In this document: positions 36,052 to 43,719 of the stretch, one piece after another
Position numbering within the stretch: the first letter of the stretch is position 1
Layout: every line of letters begins with the position of its first letter
NCBI GenBank assembly: GCA_958421945.1
Contig: CATZMZ010000003.1
Coordinates: 62,001 to 126,000, forward strand
Reading direction: 5' to 3'
DNA length: 64,000 nucleotides
Origin: an uncultured Eubacteriales bacterium
GTDB lineage: Bacteria > Bacillota > Clostridia > Christensenellales > Borkfalkiaceae
Translations under genes and position numbers: made by a program
Notes under the pieces: generated by a model
Database searches by the model: none
The model's input: the letters and a program-made list of their open reading frames with translations, nothing else
What the model was told of the DNA's origin: nothing

Positions 36052-39000
36052 TTATGCTTTCTTTTTAAGGAAAAGCACAAACACACAAGCAGCTAATGCT
36101 ACCATTACGATGGAGAAGATTATCGATATAGTAACTATTGCGTTATGTAATTTTTTGGTTTCAGCTTCGCGAGCTTCGTTAGCAGCTTTAACCGCGGCCT
36201 CACGAGCTTCCGCTTCAGCCTTAATTGCGGCTTCGCGAGCATCGTTAGCAGCCTTAATTGCAGCTTCACGAGCTTCTTTTTCAGCCTTAATTGCGGCTTC
36301 ACGAGCTTCGTTAGCAGCTTTAATCGCAGCTTCACGAGCTTCTTTTTCAGCCTGAATTGCAGCTTCACGAGCAGCTTGCTCAGCCTGAATTGCAGTTTCA
36401 AGAGCAGTCTTATAGGATTCTACAGTACCTTTGATAGCTTCGTCAGCAGCCTTGTAATCAGCTTCAAGGTCTTCGTCGGCAGCCTTATAAGCGTTTTCGA
36501 TAGCAGCTTTCATGGTATCTAAAGTACCACCGGTTTTAACGATATCCTCAATCTTTCCTGCAAGTTCGGTATCTTTAGCAGTCAAGTTTGCAAGAGTAGT
36601 ATTGATAGTATCGATTTTGCCCTGCAAATCAGTTTTAGCAGCGTTAAGTGTAGCGATTACTGCGTCTTTGTTATCGATATCAGCCTGTTCGAGGTCATCA
36701 ATCAAACCGTTAATCGTTGCAATCTGACCTTCGAATTCCGTCTTAGCCGCTTCGAGATTAGCAGCAACCTTATTAATATCGGTGAACTCTGCACCTTCAG
36801 CGTCGTACTTTTTAGCAATTTCAGTCAAATCAGCATACGGTTCAACTAAGAGAGCCTGTATGTCGGGAGCTGCTATGTTGTACATTGCAAGAAGCGTTTT
36901 AACCTGAATGTATCCTTCGTTGGTCAATTTGCCTTCTACATTAAAGTTTAATTTGAGATTGCTTACTGCAGCGGTGAAATATTCGGAGTACTGGAATTTC
37001 TTGGAAATGTTAGCAAATTCCCCATATTTCTCTTCAACAGTCTTGTAAACACTGGGTTCTTTTTCTTCTGCCGTAAGCTGAGCTTTCTGGCTGTCGGTAA
37101 AGGTGTTAAAAGTGGTTTGAACCCAAATAATTTCTTCTTTAACTTCAGCAATCTTGCCTTCAAGGTCCTTTGCTTTTACGGTATTGATTTTAGCAACAAA
37201 GTCTACAACCAAGTTTGCATTTCTTGCAACCAAAGCATCAAGAATGTCTTTTGCGTCTTTAAGGTATTCTACGACATACGTATCAGCAGGAGAGCCGACC
37301 AAATCGGTGTATCCGTTATTTAAATTAGCAAGCGTTTCAAGGTCGATTTTAACAATATTATTGGCAATCTCTTTGGTTTCAGCCAAAGCTTTAACATCGT
37401 TAATAAATTCGTTATAACCGTTCTTCAAAGCGGTGAGCGCAGCATACGCAGCGTCCAACTTACCGTATACGGTAACCGCGCCGTTGATAATGCCGTTTAC
37501 GTCAGCGCCGTTATAGTAGTAACCGCGAACCGTAATGTTTTGAACCTTAGCAAGTAAGGAAGCGATACCTTCTTTGGTAACAACATCCATCGCATCGGTT
37601 TCGTCAAATTCGGAAGCAAGCTTGATTACAGCTCGTGCTTCAGCGTAGGTAGTACCTGTAAACAAAGCGTCGATAGCCGCTTCAACTTCGAACGAAGGAA
37701 GTTTGTCTAAAGCTTTTTTATAATTTTCATATTCGGCTTTCATTGCCGCGCCATCGTTAGAGAAGATAGCGGCAACAGCGTCAGTCGCGTCATAATTTAT
37801 AGAAGAGCTTAACTCGGCAGTCATACCGGCAGTTTTAAGCGCCTCTAAAGCGGTGGTTGCAGCATTTACGTGATTAACAAAAGCAGTCGTAGCAGGACCA
37901 ACGGCAAGAGTAAACGGTTCGGTTACCGTTTCAACAGCAGCAACGGCGTCTTTCGCAGCTTTAACCAAGCCACCGTTTCCGTCCGTGCCGACGATTATTT
38001 CGCTTGCCTTTTTCGCGTTCATAAACTTAACGTAAGCAGTTTGATATTCGGTTTCGGTAGTAGCCGCAACATATTCTCGCAATAAAGAATCAAGAGAATT
38101 CCAAGCGGCAATCTTTGCATAAACCTGACCACCCGCTATGCAATCGGCATAAGTAACGGTATCGGGAATCGGCATAGCTGCCCACGTCTTGGCACCGTCA
38201 AGGATAGTAGCAAACGTATCGAGATAATTTTTAAGTTTATCGTAGTTAGAAACAGCATGCTGTACTGCTTCGGTAGCAGCCTTATATTCTCCGTCAACAG
38301 CGGTAGCTGCCTGATAGTGCGGCAAATCAAATACCGTTAAATTAAGAGCGTTGATTTTAGCAATGATAATCTGCGCGGCAGAAATAACGTCTTCCGCGTG
38401 AGCTCTGATTGCAACGTATAAATCTTTATAGTTGTTGCAAGTAATGTTCATCGGCGTTCCGTCATTAGCGGTATAGCTGTAAGTGATTGCGGGAGAAATA
38501 GCAGTTCCCTCGAACTCGCTTACCTGATTAGGAACAAATGACAAATAAATCGTTTTTGCTTCTTCAAAATCCGCGGAAACGTTGGAAGCGTCCTCTTTGA
38601 TATCCATCAATTTTCCTTTAAGTGTATCGATGGCAGCTTTCTTTGCTTCATTCTCTTCTTTAATTGAAACGTATTTATCGTAATCGGTAAAAATAGTTGC
38701 CTTATTATCAAGAATGTACTGATCAAAATTAACGGCTACGATATAATTCGTAACGGCGTCAATCTTATCTTTGCAAGCCGTGGTGTAAACGCCGTTATTA
38801 ACGTCAACAGTGCTTTCCGTGATAAGAGCGGCAATCTTTCCGTTAGCGGTTGCTATGTTAGCTTCCTGCGCAGCCAAAGCAGCTTTCATTTCATCAAGGT
38901 GAGCTTTGGTATCAACGTCTACGAGGTTACGCAAATCGTTATGAGTTGTATTTAACCCCTCGAAGTTAGTGCTTGCCGTATTGATTGCGTCTTTATTTTT

Positions 39001-39906
39001 ATAAGAGCCGTCCGTATTATATGCACCGTCATATAACGTGTTGATTTCGTTTGCAACAGTGTCTGCCTGCGCCTGAAGTCCTGCCCAAGCCGCCACTGCC
39101 GCCTCGTAATCGTCGAGGTTGGTTATAATGGTTTTGAGAGCTGCCTTTTCGGTAGCGTCGTTTTTCCACGTTTCGTAAGGAACGTACGCTCCGCCGGCGG
39201 TTTTATAAATCGCGTTAAGCGCAGCTAAAGCAGCGTCCATAGAGGCTTTGCTGTCATAAACGATAGCGCCCGTTTCGTCCACAGCGGGAACTTTCATGTC
39301 GGCGCCGACAAGATATTCGATATTACCGATTGCGGTAACAGCCAAAGCGGCTTGCGTTTCGATAGCATCTAAAGCAGTTTCAACTACACCGTAAACAATA
39401 GAAGGTTTCATGTTGGTTTCGGTATAAGTTTTTTCGACGCCGGTCATAGCGTCGTAAATCCCCTTGTTTTCATCAAAAAGGGCTTTCATGGAATATTTAA
39501 CACCGGTACCGTTGAGAGCCTTATACAAGTCTGCGTTGTTATAAGAATAAACCCTGATAGCGTCCGAGAAAACGAGGGCAATTTTATCGTATAAATCTTT
39601 AACTTCGATCGAAATCTGCCCCTTTTCGTCAGGCGTCATAGTTTCGGTATACAACACACGGGCATCGTTATATTTCTTAGTAAGATTGTTGTCACCAAGG
39701 ATTTCCTCTTTCGCGGTCGCTAAACCGGTAGTAAAATCGGCTTCCTTGTAAGGTTCGAAAGCTGCCATGTTGGTATTGAAAGCAGTTACGTTAGCAGGGA
39801 GTTCGTCAGCGTATGAACTTTTAACGTTCAACGTTGCAAAAACCGAGCAAACGGCTAACACCAACATTAAGACGGCTATAAAACCCTTTTTAATTGTTTT
39901 AGTCAT
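36052..39906 (-). CDS. Large helical surface protein with hendecad tail and C-terminal anchor
   Basis: I do not recognise a named family. The 1284 residues start with a signal peptide (MTKTIKKGFIAVLMLVLAVC, likely cut after the Ala of SYA at residue 33). The mature part is predicted mainly alpha-helical and acidic, rich in Ala, Lys, Asp and Glu. About residues 1160-1240 are seven 11-residue repeats of the type AIKAANEAREA, encoded by a 33-base DNA repeat. A transmembrane helix and KKKA end follow. It probably forms a long helical stalk projecting from the membrane. AAAGGAG precedes the start, and it seems monocistronic. Confidence 0.75.
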   Translation of the reverse strand: MTKTIKKGFIAVLMLVLAVCSVFATLNVKSSYADELPANVTAFNTNMAAFEPYKEADFTTGLATAKEEILGDNNLTKKYNDARVLYTETMTPDEKGQISIEVKDLYDKIALVFSDAIRVYSYNNADLYKALNGTGVKYSMKALFDENKGIYDAMTGVEKTYTETNMKPSIVYGVVETALDAIETQAALAVTAIGNIEYLVGADMKVPAVDETGAIVYDSKASMDAALAALNAIYKTAGGAYVPYETWKNDATEKAALKTIITNLDDYEAAVAAWAGLQAQADTVANEINTLYDGAYNTDGSYKNKDAINTASTNFEGLNTTHNDLRNLVDVDTKAHLDEMKAALAAQEANIATANGKIAALITESTVDVNNGVYTTACKDKIDAVTNYIVAVNFDQYILDNKATIFTDYDKYVSIKEENEAKKAAIDTLKGKLMDIKEDASNVSADFEEAKTIYLSFVPNQVSEFEGTAISPAITYSYTANDGTPMNITCNNYKDLYVAIRAHAEDVISAAQIIIAKINALNLTVFDLPHYQAATAVDGEYKAATEAVQHAVSNYDKLKNYLDTFATILDGAKTWAAMPIPDTVTYADCIAGGQVYAKIAAWNSLDSLLREYVAATTETEYQTAYVKFMNAKKASEIIVGTDGNGGLVKAAKDAVAAVETVTEPFTLAVGPATTAFVNHVNAATTALEALKTAGMTAELSSSINYDATDAVAAIFSNDGAAMKAEYENYKKALDKLPSFEVEAAIDALFTGTTYAEARAVIKLASEFDETDAMDVVTKEGIASLLAKVQNITVRGYYYNGADVNGIINGAVTVYGKLDAAYAALTALKNGYNEFINDVKALAETKEIANNIVKIDLETLANLNNGYTDLVGSPADTYVVEYLKDAKDILDALVARNANLVVDFVAKINTVKAKDLEGKIAEVKEEIIWVQTTFNTFTDSQKAQLTAEEKEPSVYKTVEEKYGEFANISKKFQYSEYFTAAVSNLKLNFNVEGKLTNEGYIQVKTLLAMYNIAAPDIQALLVEPYADLTEIAKKYDAEGAEFTDINKVAANLEAAKTEFEGQIATINGLIDDLEQADIDNKDAVIATLNAAKTDLQGKIDTINTTLANLTAKDTELAGKIEDIVKTGGTLDTMKAAIENAYKAADEDLEADYKAADEAIKGTVESYKTALETAIQAEQAAREAAIQAEKEAREAAIKAANEAREAAIKAEKEAREAAIKAANDAREAAIKAEAEAREAAVKAANEAREAETKKLHNAIVTISIIFSIVMVALAACVFVLFLKKKA

Positions 39907-40519
39907 TTTTTTGCTCCTTTAATATAATGTTCGTTATAATTTTTTATAAGTCTTCTGATTTGTTGTGTCTTGGTAGCTACTCGTAAACATTCATCTACTC
40001 TCTTAAGTCTATCTTCTTTTTTTCAGCCATCGTCTCTTCTCCTTATGACAATTACTTATATTTTTTAAGACTCGCCTTGCGCGCGTATCAGCTGCTTCGT
40101 GCCGTTCATTTCCCTTTTTCACTCGCGTTTCGGCTTAACCGCCCCCCGCGAATCGGCATTAATTACGCTTTTACGCCCGACTGAGAGTACATAAAATCTT
40201 AATTTCCATTTCATTTTAACACCGCAACGCCATTATAGTCAAGCGTTTTTATCAAAATTCTGAAAATATTACTGCCCGTCTCAACATTTTTCGGGCTTTT
40301 TCTTCACTTTTCGGCGTTTATCTTTATGTATTTATATCATATCATATCCGAAAAAATTTTTCAATGATTTTTTCATTATTTTTTAACCAAATATCCCCAA
40401 ATCCTTTTATCTTCCCTTTTGCTTTGCGTTTGCGCCGCGGACGCGCCCGTTTTGCCGTGGATTTCGCTTAGTCCGGGACATAGTTACGCGCCCTGCCGCT
40501 AAACATTATTATAATAGGC
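39907..40519. other. Non-coding gap upstream of the surface-protein gene
   Basis: The gap contains the AAAGGAG ribosome site and AT-rich leader of the surface-protein gene near 39910-39960. I see no gene, RNA or repeat in the remainder. Confidence 0.4.
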
Positions 40520-40905
40520 TTATTTTTTGCTTAAAACGCGCCCGAAGAAAAACCCGAACGCTTTTTCTATCTCCGCCTCGTAATCCATATCGGGATTCCA
40601 TAACCCCGCGCCCGGCATATACTGCCTGATTTGCGGGAATAATCCCGTATGCCGCGAACCGACGTATTCATCGAACACGCCCGTTACCTTATGCTTTGCA
40701 AAAAATTTGACGTTTTTTGGCAAGTTTTTCATGACAGTGTTATAAGCGATACTGAAATACGAGTTAGTGTCGTAATCCCATACGTAAATCATAGAAGCGA
40801 CTTTTCCCAGCTTCCGATTGCTTTAACGAATTCGCAATTAACGGGGCGCGTTTCGTCGTCAAACGGGTGGTTAAAAAAACATTCGTGCGAGCAAAGCCGT
40901 ATCAT
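40520..40905 (-). pseudogene. Remnant of a DUF4838-domain gene, frameshifted
   Basis: Two overlapping minus-strand frames encode consecutive parts of a DUF4838 domain. The first (40789-40905, 38 codons) reads CSHECFFNHPFDDETRPVNC then KAIGSWEKSLL and stops. The second (40520-40792, 90 codons) continues MIYVWDYDTNSYF, then NVKFFAKHKVTGVFDEYV and AGLWNPDMDY. DUF4838 proteins carry these segments in this order in one frame, so I infer one frameshift. The N-terminal three quarters are absent; the homology begins next to a repeat at about 40927. A different DUF4838 gene is intact at 60551. Confidence 0.65.
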
Positions 40906-40926
40906 TATGTTAACTACTAAACAAGG

Positions 40927-41146
40927 AAACAGTATGAAAATGGGCAAGAAAAAAACGAGTTCATGAGCTCGTTTATTAACCGTGTGTTTTTATTTGACGA
41001 TAAGGTTATTATTCTCTATAACACTAACAAGCGAGAAACTAAAAGACTTAATAAAAAAGAGCGCTTAGAGATAATAAACGGTAAAAATCTAGAAGAAAAA
41101 AAAGAAAACTCGTTTGAACCGAAAAAGTTCAAACGAGTATCTGGTG
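40927..41146 (+). repeat. 220-bp direct repeat, copy 1, with recombinase-tail-like frame
   Basis: This is nearly identical to 41457-41676, with only about three differences. It encodes MSSFINRVFLFDDKVIILYN, like the C-terminal tail of large serine recombinases, then a hairpin ACTCGTTTGAAC/GTTCAAACGAGT (about 41108-41138) that looks like a terminator. The right end runs directly into TGGTTGCGGGGG, the tRNA-fMet 3' end sequence. I read it as the end of a former mobile element. Confidence 0.7.
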
Positions 41147-41156
41147 GTTGCGGGGG
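41145..41156. other. Left attachment-like site
   Basis: TGGTTGCGGGGG is identical to the last 12 bases of tRNA-fMet as they read on the plus strand (45984-45995). The two copies bound the AT-rich island. Confidence 0.55.
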
Positions 41157-41456
41157 CGCTAACTTAATTGAACTTTTTAGTTATAAATGGTCAATCGGCT
41201 TGATTTTAAGTTTATAAACCATAAACATAAAAGGAGAGAAAGTTCTCGGCTTATAAACTATTAATATTAGATACTTATTGCATTTGCTCCAAATAATATT
41301 ATTAAACAGTATTTTTTGGAGCAAATAAACAAATTTATAATAGATTTGCTCCGAATAGTTGTATTTTTCACAGCTTTCTGAAGCAAATCTTACTTCCGAA
41401 ACTTAAAAAAAATTTTTATTTTTCGAAAACGATATAAGATATGGGTTTCCCGTAGA

Positions 41457-41676
41457 AAACAGTATGAAAATGGGCAAGAAAAAAACGAGTTCATGAGCTC
41501 GTTTATTAACCGTGTGTTTTTATTTGACGATAAGGTTATTATTCTCTATAATACTAACAAGCGAGAAACTAAAAGACTTAATAAAAAAGAGTGCTTAGAG
41601 ATAATAAACGGTAAAAATCTAGAAGAAATAAAAGAAAACTCGTTTGAACCGAAAAAGTTCAAACGAGTATCTGGTG
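41457..41676 (+). repeat. 220-bp direct repeat, copy 2
   Basis: This second copy again encodes MSSFINRVFLFDDKVIILYN and the ACTCGTTTGAAC hairpin. It ends at CTGGTG but is followed by TATGTATGC rather than the tRNA-like sequence. The 310 bases between the copies are AT-rich and contain three TTTGCTCC-type motifs in both orientations, but no gene. Confidence 0.7.
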
Positions 41677-41753
41677 TATGTATGCAACTAAATCTCGTTT
41701 TTAGGGTATGAGTGTGGGACAAAAAGTATTTTTTAGTTCTTAATGTAATATCA

Positions 41754-42347
41754 TTAATCAAGTTTTTCGATAAATTTCTTTATATCTCGTTGCAAAACGA
41801 TAGATTTTTCAAAAGTTTCTACATCCAATATTTCGAGAATCACTGAAATATTAGCAAAAATTCTCAAACAGGCTTCTCGTGGTTTTACAAAGTCAAAATT
41901 ATTTACTTCTTTGTACTCAATTTGCCACTCTTCATTAAAAATTTTTTTATTGAAATGGGCATAAACATTATTTCTAAAATTTCTTAATTTTTCTATATTA
42001 TCGCTTTCTTGATTTATTATTTTTTGTAGCTCTTTTAAATAAGGAACTATTTTATTGTAAAGCACCTTATTTTTATCATTTGTTATTCCTTCACTTAGAA
42101 TTCTATCAATGCTACATGGTATATTTTTACTCTCTTTATTTCGACATAAGAGTATTGAACATAAACTATGTTGCCAACAAACCAATGCACTATTAATACT
42201 AGATAATACTAATCCGTAAGAATAAAATTTCGTATTATTGCTGTCAAAAAAATCACATAAAGCTTCATTTATGCGATAAAATGAATCTATCTCTCCTATA
42301 ATATTTTGATAATTTTGAAATTCTTCTATTATTTCTTGTTTTCGCAT
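41754..42347 (-). CDS. HEPN-like protein (AbiU2-type)
   Basis: This 197-residue, all-helical protein carries LRNFRNNVYAHF with the R-N-x4-H pattern (Arg125, His131) of HEPN ribonuclease domains. The general layout is like AbiU2-type HEPN proteins, which occur in toxin-antitoxin and phage-abortive systems. No other domain is seen. It overlaps the stop of the upstream SHOCT gene by one base (TAATG), so both are made together. It lies in an AT-rich island at tRNA-fMet. An RNase or immunity role is inferred from the motif and location, not shown. Confidence 0.6.
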   Translation of the reverse strand: MRKQEIIEEFQNYQNIIGEIDSFYRINEALCDFFDSNNTKFYSYGLVLSSINSALVCWQHSLCSILLCRNKESKNIPCSIDRILSEGITNDKNKVLYNKIVPYLKELQKIINQESDNIEKLRNFRNNVYAHFNKKIFNEEWQIEYKEVNNFDFVKPREACLRIFANISVILEILDVETFEKSIVLQRDIKKFIEKLD

Positions 42348-43276
42348 TATAAACCCAAAATTTGTTTTTTCTTTTGCTCGAAATCTTCTTGAGTGATTAA
42401 CCTGTCATAAAGCATTTCCTTTAATTCTTGTAATTGTTCTTTGTTTGATTTTATAGCAACAGTTTTTTCTTCCTGCTTAACAACAGAAGATTGCTCTAAC
42501 GTTTTTTCATTTAACATATATTCAAGCATAGAACAAACCGATTGCAAGTTTTCTTTTATGTTTATATATAACGAGTCTGATTTGTCTAAAATCGCATTAT
42601 TAACATAGTTAATCACAATTTGCGGGCAGTCAAAATCATTTAACCGTATAATCAACTTTAATTGACTGCATTTTTCGTTAATATTACGACTCATACTGCT
42701 ACCAACGATAAGACCTCCAAGCCCAAAAAATGCACCACCAATAAGCGCAGAACCAGCTCGCCCTTGCACTTGGGTTTTTCCATTTTCATATACTTCATAA
42801 TTTATTAAATTAGAATAATTATATACTTTGGAGGAATTTTTTCCTTTTTGATAAAGAAACTGTTTATTATCATTGTTTATTAATAATTTTGCAACACCCC
42901 ACCCACAAGTCAAAATCGGTAATGTTTTAGTTGGCACAAAATTACTTGTTTCTACATTCCTTTGCCCCGATTGTGTTGTCTGATTATTAATTTTTACACC
43001 CTTTATTATACATTCTTTTGCTTTGTCATAATAAAAATTTTGATTTACCTTGTTATCGAATAATATCCAAGGTAACAAAAATTTAATTTTTCCTATTTTT
43101 ATATTTAATTTGCAAGATAGTTCTCTTAAAGAACCTCCTTCATTTTTTATAATAAAATTTGTAATAGCTTTTCCATCTTTTCCCCAAAAAGCCATTATAG
43201 TCCAAACTATAAAGAATAACAACGCTAACGTAACTAATGAACCAATTATAATTATCAATATAATGTCAAAATTCAT
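42347..43276 (-). CDS. Membrane protein with C-terminal SHOCT domain
   Basis: The 309 residues begin with one membrane helix (FDIILIIIIGSLVTLALLFF). A central region follows with a glycine-rich hydrophobic segment (GSALIGGAFFGLGGLIVG), and a C-terminal SHOCT domain reads QLQELKEMLYDRLITQEDFE. SHOCT domains mediate oligomerisation and are often found on membrane-linked accessory proteins. Its own promoter lies at 43310-43338. The next gene is the HEPN-like protein. The combination suggests a membrane-associated sensor with a HEPN effector, but function is unknown. Confidence 0.6.
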   Translation of the reverse strand: MNFDIILIIIIGSLVTLALLFFIVWTIMAFWGKDGKAITNFIIKNEGGSLRELSCKLNIKIGKIKFLLPWILFDNKVNQNFYYDKAKECIIKGVKINNQTTQSGQRNVETSNFVPTKTLPILTCGWGVAKLLINNDNKQFLYQKGKNSSKVYNYSNLINYEVYENGKTQVQGRAGSALIGGAFFGLGGLIVGSSMSRNINEKCSQLKLIIRLNDFDCPQIVINYVNNAILDKSDSLYINIKENLQSVCSMLEYMLNEKTLEQSSVVKQEEKTVAIKSNKEQLQELKEMLYDRLITQEDFEQKKKQILGL

Positions 43277-43309
43277 TATTTAAACACCACCATAAAATAT
43301 TTTATAATA

Positions 43310-43338
43310 ATTTTATCATGTTTCGCAAATATTTGCAA
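43310..43338 (-). promoter_or_regulatory. Promoter of the SHOCT-HEPN operon
   Basis: On the minus strand TTGCAA (43333-43338) and TAAAAT (43310-43315) are 17 bases apart. GGTGG before the ATG at 43276 may serve as the ribosome site. Confidence 0.6.
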
Positions 43339-43365
43339 TAAAAACAAAGGATACTAGAAAAACCT

Positions 43366-43656
43366 TAGGTGGTTCTGCAGTATCTCACTTGTTTGCGGGG
43401 TTTCTGCCCCTTGTTAAGGGGAAAGCAAACAATGTTTGCGAGAGGTTAGCCGTCTCCGGCTGAGGAAGGGATTTGCCCGAACGTAGTTCGGCACGGGCTC
43501 TGGGTGGCAAATAGTGGGTGTCCACTATAGTCGGCAACGATGCGCAACTCTCAAGCCTTTTAGTTGCCGATACCCACCCGTTCAAATCCCACACAAACTC
43601 TTTAATGCAATAAAATAAAGGCAACCCTTTTGGATTGCCTTTATTTTATTGGTTGC
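43366..43656. repeat. tRNA-tail module, distal copy
   Basis: This module begins TAGGTGGTTCTGCAGTATCT and ends with a 78-base segment (43579-43656) equal to 45913-45990, including TTCAAATCCCAC and a terminator hairpin (43608-43651). The middle 190 bases differ from the second module. An open frame here is an artefact. No gene lies in this 430-base gap. Confidence 0.7.
43397..43480. repeat. Dispersed repeat shared with 50010-50090
   Basis: Both copies contain TCTGCCCCTT, TAAGGGGAAAGCAAAC, GTTTGCGAG and GCCGTCT in the same order and spacing. Confidence 0.6.
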
Positions 43657-43688
43657 ACGGCTGGTGAACCAGCAGAGCCATAAATATT

Positions 43689-43719
43689 AAAAGCGTTAGA
43701 AAATTCCTAACGCTTTTTG
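43689..43719 (-). terminator. Terminator overlapping the stop of the zinc-ribbon nuclease gene
   Basis: AAAAGCGTTAG and CTAACGCTTTTT form a long stem; the stop codon of the gene lies inside it. Confidence 0.75.

Noticed and set aside
43385..43624. Minus-strand frame beginning MPLFYCIKEFVWDLN
   Set aside because: It and a twin at 45776-45958 are translations of the tRNA-tail module; the twins differ after the shared DNA, and no RBS is present.
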